Shown piece by piece: positions 1-11,818 of a DNA stretch of 64,000 bases; within the stretch, counting starts at the first letter, position 1, and each line of letters begins with the position of its first letter. The position numbers and the translations under genes were made by a program. The notes under the pieces were generated by a model that saw nothing but the letters and a program-made list of their open reading frames with translations, did no database searches and had not been told where the DNA came from. The stretch is from positions 186,001-250,000 of the forward strand of contig JAZGTN010000177.1 in assembly GCA_037783415.1 (NCBI GenBank), read 5' to 3'. This stretch comes from Leptasterias polaris (taxonomy: Eukaryota > Echinodermata > Asteroidea > Forcipulatida > Asteriidae).

Positions 1-1200
1 AAGAAACAAGGCTGTTGTGAACAAACTGGTTCATTCTGAGCGTATTCTGAGACGAAAAAAATTCAAACCCCTCCAAACACGCTGAGATTAATTTTTTACT
101 AAGAAACAAGGCTGTTGTGAACAAACTGGTTGATTCTGAGCGTATTCTGAGACGAAAAAAATTCAAACCCCTCAGAATGCGCTGAGATTAATTCTTTACT
201 AAGAAACATGGGTGTACTGAACAAACTGGTTGATTCTGAGCGTATTCTGAGACGAACAAAATTCAAACCCCTCAGAATGCGCTGAGATTAATTCTTTACT
301 AAGAAACATGGGTGTACTGAACAAACTGGTTGATTCTGAGCGTATTCTGAGACGAAAAAAATTCAAACCCCTCAAAACGCGCTGAGATTAATTCTTTACT
401 AAGAAACATGGGTGTACTGAACAAACTGGTTGATTCTGAGCGTATTCTGAGACGAAAAAAATTCAAACCCCTCAAAACGCGCTGAGATTAATTCTTTACT
501 AAGAAACAAGGGTGTACTGAACAAACTGGTTGATTCTGAGCGTGATCGGAGACGAAAAAAATTCAAACCCCTCAAAACGCGCTGAGATTAATTCTTTACT
601 AAGAAACATGGGTGTACTGAACAAACTGGTTAATTCTGAGCGTGATCGGAGACGAAAAAAATTCAAACCCCTCAAAACGCGCTGAGATTAATTCTTTACT
701 AAGAAACATGGGTGTACTGAACAAACTGGTTGATTCTGAGCGTATTCTGAGACGAAAAAAATTCAAACCCCTCAGAATGCGCTGAGATTAATTCTTTACT
801 AAGAAACATGGGTGAACTGAACAAACTGGTTGATTCTGAGCGTATTCTGAGACGAAAAAAATTCAAACCCCTCAGAATGCGCTGAGATTAATTCTTTACT
901 AAGAAACATGGCTGTACTGAACAAACTGGTTGATTCTGAGCGTATTCTGAGACGAAAAAAATTCAAACCCCTCAGAATGCGCTGAGATTAATTCTTTACT
1001 AAGAAACATGGGTGTACTGAACAAACTGGTTGATTCTGAGCGTATTCTGAGACGAAAAAAATTCAAACCCCTCAGAATGCGCTGAGATGAATTTTTAAAT
1101 AAGAAACAAGGGTGTACTGAACAAACTGGTTGATTCTGAGCGTATTCTGAGACGAAAAAAATTCAAACCCCTCAAAACGCGCTGAGATTAATTCTTTACT
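1..1200. repeat. Leader segment of twelve 100-bp monomers
   Basis: Twelve monomers precede the first 106-bp marker. The first two carry GCTGTTGTGA, and the first also carries TTCATTCTGAG and CTCCAAACAC. These variants resemble monomers found immediately downstream of composite units elsewhere. From about 301 the variant order (CTCAAAACGC twice, then an ACAAG/GATCGG monomer, a GGTTAATT monomer, and a GGTGAACTG monomer) repeats at 8044, 17556, 28166 and 30173. This segment is therefore the tail of a block whose left part lies outside the window. There are no genes. Confidence 0.85.
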
Positions 1201-1306
1201 AAGAAACATGGGTGTAGGCCTACTGAACAAACTGGTTGATTCTGAGCGTATTCTGAGACGAAAAAAATTCAAACCCCTCAGAATGCGCTGAGATTAATTC
1301 TTTACT
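1201..1306 (+). repeat. 106-bp marker monomer with GTAGGCCTAC palindrome
   Basis: A six-base insertion (GGCCTA) after monomer position 16 turns GTGTACTG into GTGTAGGCCTACTG and creates a perfect 10-bp palindrome. First of eight copies; I used it as a block boundary. Confidence 0.93.
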
Positions 1307-1907
1307 AAGAAACATGGGTGTACTTAACAAACTGGTTGATTCTGAGCGTATTCTGAGACGAAAAAAATTCAAACCCCTCAGAATGCGCTGAGATTAATTC
1401 TTTACTAAGAAACATGGGTGTACTGAACAAACTGGTTGATTCTGAGCGTATTCTGAGACGAAAAAAATTCAAACCCCTCAGAATGCGCTGAGATTAATTC
1501 TTTACTAAGAAACATGGGTGTACTGAACAAACTGGTTGATTCTGAGCGTGATCGGAGACGAAAAAAAATTCAAACCCCTCAGAATTCGCTGAGATTAATT
1601 CTTTACTAAGAAACAAGGGTGTACTGAACAAACTGGTTGATTCTGAGCGTATTCTGAGACGAAAAAAATTCAAACCCCTCAGAATGCGCTGAGATGAATT
1701 TTTTAATAAGAAACAAGGGTGTACTGAACAAACTGGTTGATTCTGAGCGTGATCGGAGACGAAAAAAATTCAAACCCCTCAAAACGCGCTGAGATTAATT
1801 CTTTACTAAGAAACATGGGTGTACTGAACAAACTGGTTGATTCTGAGCGTATTCTGAGACGAAAAAAATTCAAACCCCTCAGAATGCGCTGAGATTAATT
1901 CTTTACT

Positions 1908-2007
1908 AAGAAACATGGGTGTACTGAACAAACTGGTTGATTCTGAGCGTATTCTGAGACGAAAAAAATTCAAACCCCTCAGAATGCGCTGAGATTAATT
2001 CTTTACT
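1908..2007 (+). repeat. Representative consensus-like 100-bp monomer
   Basis: This copy matches the commonest monomer form and serves as the coordinate frame for the other entries. Key elements by monomer position: AAGAAACATG at 1-10; ACTGAACAAACTGG at 16-29; ATTCTGAG at 33-40 and again at 44-51, making an 11-bp direct duplication (ATTCTGAGCGT then ATTCTGAGACG); a 7-A tract at 55-61; CTCAGAAT at 71-78, the inverse complement of ATTCTGAG; and CTGAG at 82-86. Position 51 to position 71 gives a possible 8-bp stem with a 19-nt loop, and CTCAG/CTGAG gives a 5-bp alternative. TTCTT (92-96) and AAGAA (1-5 of the next monomer) form a small dyad across the monomer junction. Confidence 0.9.
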
Positions 2008-3707
2008 AAGAAACATGGGTGTACTGAACAAACTGGTTGATTCTGAGCGTATTCTGAGACGAAAAAAATTCAAACCCCTCAGAATGCGCTGAGATTAATT
2101 CTTTACTAAGAAACATGGGTGTACTGAACAAACTGGTTGATTCTGAGCGTATTCTGAGACGAAAAAAATTCAAACCCCTCAGAATGCGCTGAGATTAATT
2201 CTTTACTAAGAAACATGGGTGTACTGAACAAACTGGTTGATTCTGAGCGTATTCTGAGACGAAAAAAATTCAAACCCCTCAGAATGCGCTGAGATTAATT
2301 CTTTACTAAGAAACATGGGTGTACTGAACAAACTGGTTGATTCTGAGCGTATTCTGAGACGAAAAAAATTCAAACCCCTCAGAATGCGCTGAGATTAATT
2401 CTTTACTAAGAAACATGGGTGTACTGAACAAACTAGTTGATTCTGAGCGTATTCTGAGACGAAAAAAATTCAAACCCCTCAGAATGCGCTGAGATTAATT
2501 CTTTACTAAGAAACATGGGTGTACTGAACAAACTGGTTGATTCTGAGCGTGATCGGAGACGAAAAAAATTCAAACCCCTCAGAATGCGCTGAGATTAATT
2601 CTTTACTAAGAAACATGGGTGTACTGAACAAACTGGTTGATTCTGAGCGTATTCTGAGACGAAAAAAATTCAAACCCCTCAGAATGCGCTGAGATTAATT
2701 CTTTACTAAGAAACATGGGTGTACTGAACAAACTGGTTGATTCTGAGCGTATTCTGAGACGAAAAAAATTCAAACCCCTCAGAATGCGCTGAGATTAATT
2801 CTTTACTAAGAAACATGGGTGTACTGAACAAACTAGTTGATTCTGAGCGTATTCTGAGACGAAAAAAATTCAAACCCCTCAGAATGCGCTGAGATTAATT
2901 CTTTACTAAGAAACATGGGTGTACTGAACAAACTGGTTGATTCTGAGCGTGATCGGAGACGAAAAAAATTCAAACCCCTCAGAATGCGCTGAGATTAATT
3001 CTTTACTAAGAAACATGGGTGTACTGAACAAACTGGTTGATTCTGAGCGTATTCTGAGACGAAAAAAATTCAAACCCCTCAGAATGCGCTGAGATTAATT
3101 CTTTACTAAGAAACATGGGTGTACTGAACAAACTGGTTGATTCTGAGCGTATTCTGAGACGAAAAAAATTCAAACCCCTCAGAATGCGCTGAGATTAATT
3201 CTTTACTAAGAAACATGGGTGTACTGAACAAACTGGTTGATTCTGAGCGTATTCTGAGACGAAAAAAATTCAAACCCCTCAGAATGCGCTGAGATTAATT
3301 CTTTACTAAGAAACATGGGTGTACTGAACAAACTGGTTGATTCTGAGCGTATTCTGAGACGAAAAAAATTCAAACCCCTCAGAATGCGCTGAGATGAATT
3401 TTTTAATAAGAAACAAGGGTGTACTGAACAAACTGGTTGATTCTGAGCGTGATCGGAGACGAAAAAAATTCAAACCCCTCAAAACGCGCTGAGATTAATT
3501 CTTTACTAAGAAACATGGGTGTACTGAACAAACTGGTTGATTCTGAGCGTGATCGGAGATGAAAAAAATTCAAACCCCTCAAAACGCGCTGAGATTATTT
3601 CTTTACTAAGAAACATGGGTGTACTGAACAAACTGGTTGATTCTGAGCGTGATCGGAGACGAAAAAAATTCAAACCCCTCAAAACGCGCTGAGATTAATT
3701 CTTTACT

Positions 3708-4075
3708 AAGAAACAACAGTGTTGGGACCGTACTGGTTGAATCTAAGCGCGATCGGAGATGAAAAAAAATAAAATACCTCAAAACTCCTGTAAACCTGTA
3801 AGCCACCAGATGTCAATACACTTTCCAGGTTAAAAAGAACACAACATCCTTTGAGGCACAAAACCAGGTCACAAAACCACAAATACATCATGTAATCACA
3901 AGCAAAGTGGCTAGTGAAGCAAGAGTATTACAAACTAAAACAATTGTATAACAATCTGCGCAGGATTAACCACAAGGATACCACACAGCCAGCTTGTCTT
4001 TTGAGTGAATCTAAGCGCGATCGGAGACGAACAAAATTAAAACCCCTCAAAACACGCTGAGATGAATTTTTTAAT
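3708..4075 (+). repeat. 368-bp composite unit, copy 1 (reference)
   Basis: The head (3708-3787) aligns to monomer positions 1-80 but is diverged, with AACAACAGTGTTGGGACC at its start and GAATCTAAGCGCGATCGG in the middle. The core (about 3788-4005) has no resemblance to the monomer. Its + strand is A- and C-rich, with CACAAAACCA twice (3857 and 3870), the palindromes ACAATTGT (3940-3947) and CTGCGCAG (3956-3963), and a TTGT-ATA-ACAA dyad (3944-3954). The tail (4007-4075) aligns to monomer positions 32-100. A 22-bp identical direct repeat (3738-3759 and 4006-4027) brackets the core. The monomer after it (4076) carries GTTGTGA and TTCATTCTGAG. No open frame of note is present and I do not recognise the core. 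Confidence 0.92.
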
Positions 4076-5675
4076 AAGAAACAGGGGTGTTGTGAACAAA
4101 CTGGTTCATTCTGAGCGTATTCTGAGACGAAAAAAATTCAAACCCCTCAGAATGCGCTGAGATTAATTCTTTACTAAGAAACATGGGTGTACTGAACAAA
4201 CTGGTTGATTCTGAGCGTATTCTGAGACGAAAAAAATTCAAACCCCTCAGAATGCGCTGAGATTAATTCTTTACTAAGAAACATGGGTGTACTGAACAAA
4301 CTGGTTGATTCTGAGCGTATTCTGAGACGAAAAAAATTCAAACCCCTCAGAATGCGCTGAGATTAATTCTTTACTAAGAAACATGGGTGTACTGAACAAA
4401 CTGGTTGATTCTGAGCGTATTCTGAGACGAAAAAAATTCAAACCCCTCAGAATGCGCTGAGATTAATTCTTTACTAAGAAACATGGGTGTACTGAACAAA
4501 CTGGTTGATTCTGAGTGTATTCTGAGACGAAAAAAATTCAAACCCCTCAGAATGCGCTGAGATTAATTCTTTACTAAGAAACATGGGTGTACTGAACAAA
4601 CTGGTTGATTCTGAGCGTATTCTGAGACGAAAAAAATTCAAACCCCTCAGAATGCGCTGAGATTAATTCTTTACTAAGAAACATGGGTGTACTGAACAAA
4701 CTGGTTGATTCTGAGCGTATTCTGAGACGAAAAAAATTCAAACCCCTCAGAATGCGCTGAGATTAATTCTTTACTAAGAAACATGGGTGTACTGAACAAA
4801 CTAGTTGATTCTGAGCGTATTCTGAGACGAAAAAAATTCAAACCCCTCAGAATGCGCTGAGATTAATTCTTTACTAAGAAACATGGGTGTACTGAACAAA
4901 CTGGTTGATTCTGAGCGTGATCGGAGACGAAAAAAATTCAAACCCCTCAGAATGCGCTGAGATTAATTCTTTACTAAGAAACATGGGTGTACTGAACAAA
5001 CTGGTTGATTCTGAGCGTATTCTGAGACGAAAAAAATTCAAACCCCTCAGAATGCGCTGAGATTAATTCTTTACTAAGAAACATGGGTGTACTGAACAAA
5101 CTGGTTGATTCTGAGCGTATTCTGAGACGAAAAAAATTCAAACCCCTCAGAATGCGCTGAGATTAATTCTTTACTAAGAAACATGGGTGTACTGAACAAA
5201 CTGGTTGATTCTGAGCGTATTCTGAGACGAAAAAAATTCAAACCCCTCAGAATGCGCTGAGATTAATTCTTTACTAAGAAACATGGGTGTACTGAACAAA
5301 CTGGTTGATTCTGAGCGTATTCTGAGACGAAAAAAATTCAAACCCCTCAGAATGCGCTGAGATGAATTTTTTAATAAGAAACAAGGGTGTACTGAACAAA
5401 CTGGTTGATTCTGAGCGTGATCGGAGACGAAAAAAATTCAAACCCCTCAAAACGCGCTGAGATTAATTCTTTACTAAGAAACATGGGTGTACTGAACAAA
5501 CTGGTTGATTCTGAGCGTGATCGGAGATGAAAAAAATTCAAACCCCTCAAAACGCGCTGAGATTAATTCTTTACTAAGAAACATGGGTGTACTGAACAAA
5601 CTGGTTGATTCTGAGCGTGATCGGAGACGAACAAAATTCAAACCCCTCAAAACGCGCTGAGATTAATTCTTTACT

Positions 5676-6043
5676 AAGAAACAACAGTGTTGGGACCGTA
5701 CTGGTTGAATCTAAGCGCGATCGGAGATGAAAAAAAATAAAATACCTCAAAACTCCTGTAAACCTGTAAGCCACCAGATGTCAATACACTTTCCAGGTTA
5801 AAAAGAACACAACATCCTTTGAGGCACAAAACCAGGTCACAAAACCACAAATACATCATGTAATCACAAGCAAAGTGGCTAGTGAAGCAAGAGTATTACA
5901 AACTAAAACAATTGTATAACAATCTGCGCAGGATTAACCACAAGGATACCACACAGCCAGCTTGTCTTTTGAGTGAATCTAAGCGCGATCGGAGACGAAC
6001 AAAATTAAAACCCCTCAAAACACGCTGAGATGAATTTTTTAAT
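5676..6043 (+). repeat. 368-bp composite unit, copy 2
   Basis: Same length and arrangement as copy 1, 1968 bp downstream of it. The monomer before it has GACGAACAAAATTC rather than the 7-A form, a variant shared with the units at 15088, 22630 and 25698. The head has the GGGACC form. Confidence 0.92.
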
Positions 6044-8943
6044 AAGAAACAGGGGTGTTGTGAACAAACTGGTTCATTCTGAGCGTATTCTGAGACGAAA
6101 AAAATTCAAACCCCTCAGAATGCGCTGAGATTAATTCTTTACTAAGAAACATGGGTGTACTGAACAAACTGGTTGATTCTGAGCGTATTCTGAGACGAAA
6201 AAAATTCAAACCCCTCAGAATGCGCTGAGATTAATTCTTTACTAAGAAACATGGGTGTACTGAACAAACTGGTTGATTCTGAGCGTATTCTGAGACGAAA
6301 AAAATTCAAACCCCTCAGAATGCGCTGAGATTAATTCTTTACTAAGAAACATGGGTGTACTGAACAAACTGGTTGATTCTGAGCGTATTCTGAGACGAAA
6401 AAAATTCAAACCCCTCAGAATGCGCTGAGATTAATTCTTTACTAAGAAACATGGGTGTACTGAACAAACTGGTTGATTCTGAGCGTATTCTGAGACGAAA
6501 AAAATTCAAACCCCTCAGAATGCGCTGAGATTAATTCTTTACTAAGAAACATGGGTGTACTGAACAAACTGGTTGATTCTGAGCGTATTCTGAGACGAAA
6601 AAAATTCAAACCCCTCAGAATGCGCTGAGATTAATTCTTTACTAAGAAACATGGGTGTACTGAACAAACTGGTTGATTCTGAGCGTATTCTGAGACGAAA
6701 AAAATTCAAACCCCTCAGAATGCGCTGAGATTAATTCTTTACTAAGAAACATGGGTGTACTGAACAAACTGGTTGATTCTGAGCGTATTCTGAGACGAAA
6801 AAAATTCAAACCCCTCAGAATGCGCTGAGATTAATTCTTTACTAAGAAACATGGGTGTACTGAACAAACTGGTTGATTCTGAGCGTATTCTGAGACGAAA
6901 AAAATTCAAACCCCTCAGAATGCGCTGAGATTAATTCTTTACTAAGAAACATGGGTGTACTGAACAAACTGGTTGATTCTGAGCGTATTCTGAGACGAAA
7001 AAAATTCAAACCCCTCAGAATGCGCTGAGATTAATTCTTTACTAAGAAACATGGGTGTACTGAACAAACTGGTTGATTCTGAGCGTATTCTGAGACGAAA
7101 AAAATTCAAACCCCTCAGAATGCGCTGAGATTAATTCTTTACTAAGAAACATGGGTGTACTGAACAAACTGGTTGATTCTGAGCGTATTCTGAGACGAAA
7201 AAAATTCAAACCCCTCAGAATGCGCTGAGATTAATTCTTTACTAAGAAACATGGGTGTACTGAACAAACTGCTTGATTCTGAGCGTATTCTGAGACGAAA
7301 AAAATTCAAACCCCTCAGAATGCGCTGAGATTAATTCTTTACTAAGAAACATGGGTGTACTGAACAAACTGGTTGATTCTGAGCGTGATCGGAGACGAAA
7401 AAAATTCAAACCCCTCAGAATGCGCTGAGATTAATTCTTTACTAAGAAACATGGGTGTACTGAACAAACTGGTTGATTCTGAGCGTATTCTGAGACGAAA
7501 AAAATTCAAACCCCTCAGAATGCGCTGAGATTAATTCTTTACTAAGAAACATGGGTGTACTGAACAAACTGGTTGATTCTGAGCGTATTCTGAGACGAAA
7601 AAAATTCAAACCCCTCAGAATGCGCTGAGATGAATTTTTTAATAAGAAACATGGGTGTACTGAACAAACTGGTTGATTCTGAGCGTATTCTGAGACGAAA
7701 AAAATTCAAACCCCTCAGAATGCGCTGAGATTAATTCTTTACTAAGAAACATGGGTGTACTGAACAAACTGGTTGATTCTGAGCGTGATCGGAGACGAAA
7801 AAAATTCAAACCCCTCAGAATGCGCTGAGATTAATTCTTTACTAAGAAACATGGGTGTACTGAACAAACTGGTTGATTCTGAGCGTATTCTGAGACGAAA
7901 AAAATTCAAACCCCTCAGAATGCGCTGAGATTAATTCTTTACTAAGAAACATGGGTGTACTGAACAAACTGGTTGATTCTGAGCGTATTCTGAGACGAAA
8001 AAAATTCAAACCCCTCAGAATGCGCTGAGATTAATTCTTTACTAAGAAACATGGGTGTACTGAACAAACTGGTTGATTCTGAGCGTATTCTGAGACGAAA
8101 AAAATTCAAACCCCTCAAAACGCGCTGAGATTAATTCTTTACTAAGAAACATGGGTGTACTGAACAAACTGGTTGATTCTGAGCGTATTCTGAGACGAAA
8201 AAAATTCAAACCCCTCAAAACGCGCTGAGATTAATTCTTTACTAAGAAACAAGGGTGTACTGAACAAACTGGTTGATTCTGAGCGTGATCGGAGACGAAA
8301 AAAATTCAAACCCCTCAAAACGCGCTGAGATTAATTCTTTACTAAGAAACATGGGTGTACTGAACAAACTGGTTAATTCTGAGCGTGATCGGAGACGAAA
8401 AAAATTCAAACCCCTCAAAACGCGCTGAGATTAATTCTTTACTAAGAAACATGGGTGTACTGAACAAACTGGTTGATTCTGAGCGTATTCTGAGACGAAA
8501 AAAATTCAAACCCCTCAGAATGCGCTGAGATTAATTCTTTACTAAGAAACATGGGTGAACTGAACAAACTGGTTGATTCTGAGCGTATTCTGAGACGAAA
8601 AAAATTCAAACCCCTCAGAATGCGCTGAGATTAATTCTTTACTAAGAAACATGGGTGTACTGAACAAACTGGTTGATTCTGAGCGTATTCTGAGACGAAA
8701 AAAATTCAAACCCCTCAGAATGCGCTGAGATTAATTCTTTACTAAGAAACATGGGTGTACTGAACAAACTGGTTGATTCTGAGCGTATTCTGAGACGAAA
8801 AAAATTCAAACCCCTCAGAATGCGCTGAGATGAATTTTTAAATAAGAAACAAGGGTGTACTGAACAAACTGGTTGATTCTGAGCGTATTCTGAGACGAAA
8901 AAAATTCAAACCCCTCAAAACGCGCTGAGATTAATTCTTTACT

Positions 8944-9049
8944 AAGAAACATGGGTGTAGGCCTACTGAACAAACTGGTTGATTCTGAGCGTATTCTGAG
9001 ACGAAAAAAATTCAAACCCCTCAGAATGCGCTGAGATTAATTCTTTACT
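8944..9049 (+). repeat. 106-bp marker monomer, copy 2
   Basis: Same GGCCTA insertion, followed as in copy 1 by a monomer with TGTACTTAAC. Confidence 0.93.
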
Positions 9050-11450
9050 AAGAAACATGGGTGTACTTAACAAACTGGTTGATTCTGAGCGTATTCTGAG
9101 ACGAAAAAAATTCAAACCCCTCAGAATGCGCTGAGATTAATTCTTTACTAAGAAACATGGGTGTACTGAACAAACTGGTTGATTCTGAGCGTATTCTGAG
9201 ACGAAAAAAATTCAAACCCCTCAGAATGCGCTGAGATTAATTCTTTACTAAGAAACATGGGTGTACTGAACAAACTGGTTGATTCTGAGCGTGATCGGAG
9301 ACGAAAAAAAATTCAAACCCCTCAGAATTCGCTGAGATTAATTCTTTACTAAGAAACAAGGGTGTACTGAACAAACTGGTTGATTCTGAGCGTATTCTGA
9401 GACGAAAAAAATTCAAACCCCTCAGAATGCGCTGAGATGAATTTTTTAATAAGAAACAAGGGTGTACTGAACAAACTGGTTGATTCTGAGCGTGATCGGA
9501 GACGAAAAAAATTCAAACCCCTCAAAACGCGCTGAGATTAATTCTTTACTAAGAAACATGGGTGTACTGAACAAACTGGTTGATTCTGAGCGTATTCTGA
9601 GACGAAAAAAATTCAAACCCCTCAGAATGCGCTGAGATTAATTCTTTACTAAGAAACATGGGTGTACTGAACAAACTGGTTGATTCTGAGCGTATTCTGA
9701 GACGAAAAAAATTCAAACCCCTCAGAATGCGCTGAGATTAATTCTTTACTAAGAAACATGGGTGTACTGAACAAACTGGTTGATTCTGAGCGTATTCTGA
9801 GACGAAAAAAATTCAAACCCCTCAGAATGCGCTGAGATTAATTCTTTACTAAGAAACATGGGTGTACTGAACAAACTGGTTGATTCTGAGCGTATTCTGA
9901 GACGAAAAAAATTCAAACCCCTCAGAATGCGCTGAGATTAATTCTTTACTAAGAAACATGGGTGTACTGAACAAACTGGTTGATTCTGAGCGTATTCTGA
10001 GACGAAAAAAATTCAAACCCCTCAGAATGCGCTGAGATTAATTCTTTACTAAGAAACATGGGTGTACTGAACAAACTGGTTGATTCTGAGCGTATTCTGA
10101 GACGAAAAAAATTCAAACCCCTCAGAATGCGCTGAGATTAATTCTTTACTAAGAAACATGGGTGTACTGAACAAACTAGTTGATTCTGAGCGTATTCTGA
10201 GACGAAAAAAATTCAAACCCCTCAGAATGCGCTGAGATTAATTCTTTACTAAGAAACATGGGTGTACTGAACAAACTGGTTGATTCTGAGCGTGATCGGA
10301 GACGAAAAAAATTCAAACCCCTCAGAATGCGCTGAGATTAATTCTTTACTAAGAAACATGGGTGTACTGAACAAACTGGTTGATTCTGAGCGTATTCTGA
10401 GACGAAAAAAATTCAAACCCCTCAGAATGCGCTGAGATTAATTCTTTACTAAGAAACATGGGTGTACTGAACAAACTGGTTGATTCTGAGCGTATTCTGA
10501 GACGAAAAAAATTCAAACCCCTCAGAATGCGCTGAGATTAATTCTTTACTAAGAAACATGGGTGTACTGAACAAACTAGTTGATTCTGAGCGTATTCTGA
10601 GACGAAAAAAATTCAAACCCCTCAGAATGCGCTGAGATTAATTCTTTACTAAGAAACATGGGTGTACTGAACAAACTGGTTGATTCTGAGCGTGATCGGA
10701 GACGAAAAAAATTCAAACCCCTCAGAATGCGCTGAGATTAATTCTTTACTAAGAAACATGGGTGTACTGAACAAACTGGTTGATTCTGAGCGTATTCTGA
10801 GACGAAAAAAATTCAAACCCCTCAGAATGCGCTGAGATTAATTCTTTACTAAGAAACATGGGTGTACTGAACAAACTGGTTGATTCTGAGCGTATTCTGA
10901 GACGAAAAAAATTCAAACCCCTCAGAATGCGCTGAGATTAATTCTTTACTAAGAAACATGGGTGTACTGAACAAACTGGTTGATTCTGAGCGTATTCTGA
11001 GACGAAAAAAATTCAAACCCCTCAGAATGCGCTGAGATTAATTCTTTACTAAGAAACATGGGTGTACTGAACAAACTGGTTGATTCTGAGCGTATTCTGA
11101 GACGAAAAAAATTCAAACCCCTCAGAATGCGCTGAGATGAATTTTTTAATAAGAAACAAGGGTGTACTGAACAAACTGGTTGATTCTGAGCGTGATCGGA
11201 GACGAAAAAAATTCAAACCCCTCAAAACGCGCTGAGATTAATTCTTTACTAAGAAACATGGGTGTACTGAACAAACTGGTTGATTCTGAGCGTGATCGGA
11301 GATGAAAAAAATTCAAACCCCTCAAAACGCGCTGAGATTATTTCTTTACTAAGAAACATGGGTGTACTGAACAAACTGGTTGATTCTGAGCGTGATCGGA
11401 GACGAAAAAAATTCAAACCCCTCAAAACGCGCTGAGATTAATTCTTTACT

Positions 11451-11818
11451 AAGAAACAACAGTGTTGGGACCGTACTGGTTGAATCTAAGCGCGATCGGA
11501 GATGAAAAAAAATAAAATACCTCAAAACTCCTGTAAACCTGTAAGCCACCAGATGTCAATACACTTTCCAGGTTAAAAAGAACACAACATCCTTTGAGGC
11601 ACAAAACCAGGTCACAAAACCACAAATACATCATGTAATCACAAGCAAAGTGGCTAGTGAAGCAAGAGTATTACAAACTAAAACAATTGTATAACAATCT
11701 GCGCAGGATTAACCACAAGGATACCACACAGCCAGCTTGTCTTTTGAGTGAATCTAAGCGCGATCGGAGACGAACAAAATTAAAACCCCTCAAAACACGC
11801 TGAGATGAATTTTTTAAT
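11451..11818 (+). repeat. 368-bp composite unit, copy 3
   Basis: This corresponds to copy 1 at +7743 bp. The preceding monomers carry GATTATTTCTTTACT, as before the units at 3708, 13119 and 20962. GGGACC form, 368 bp. Confidence 0.92.

Larger units (their letters stand above)
1201..8943. repeat. Higher-order block S1 (7743 bp)
   Basis: The block runs from one 106-bp marker monomer to the next. It contains plain monomers, one 101-bp monomer (1507-1607, 8-A tract and GAATTC), a local 400-bp duplication marked by ACTAGTT variants near 2434 and 2834, and composite units at 3708 and 5676. After the second unit comes a long run of near-identical monomers with one GCTTGATT variant near 7271. The order is reproduced in S2 at an offset of 7743 bp as far as the first composite unit. 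No genes or other elements are visible. Confidence 0.85.

Noticed and set aside
1908..2007. CENP-B box in the monomer
   Set aside because: The only TTCG on the minus strand of the consensus is followed by TCTCAGAATAC, which lacks the CGGG half of the motif. The variant GAATTCGCTGAG also fails.
3768..3773. AATAAA polyadenylation signal in the composite unit head
   Set aside because: It comes from an A-rich monomer tract with one T, and no transcription unit or downstream element accompanies it.
3706..3891. 61-codon minus-strand frame across the composite unit, present in all 14 copies
   Set aside because: Its conservation follows from conservation of the whole unit, including non-coding flanks. 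It is short, mixes core and diverged monomer sequence, and resembles no protein I know.
3788..4005. tRNA-derived SINE in the core, read on the minus strand
   Set aside because: A weak A-box-like TGGCTGTGTGG and B-box-like GGTTAATCC can be picked out, but they are only about 20 bp apart, the B box lacks the TTCGA core, and there is no cloverleaf or tail.
3708..4075. Simple transposon insertion with target-site duplication
   Set aside because: The shared flank is about 49 bp of satellite with a 22-bp identical stretch, longer than usual target-site duplications, and I see no terminal inverted repeats or poly-A tail at the core edges. It is kept as one of several possibilities in the findings.
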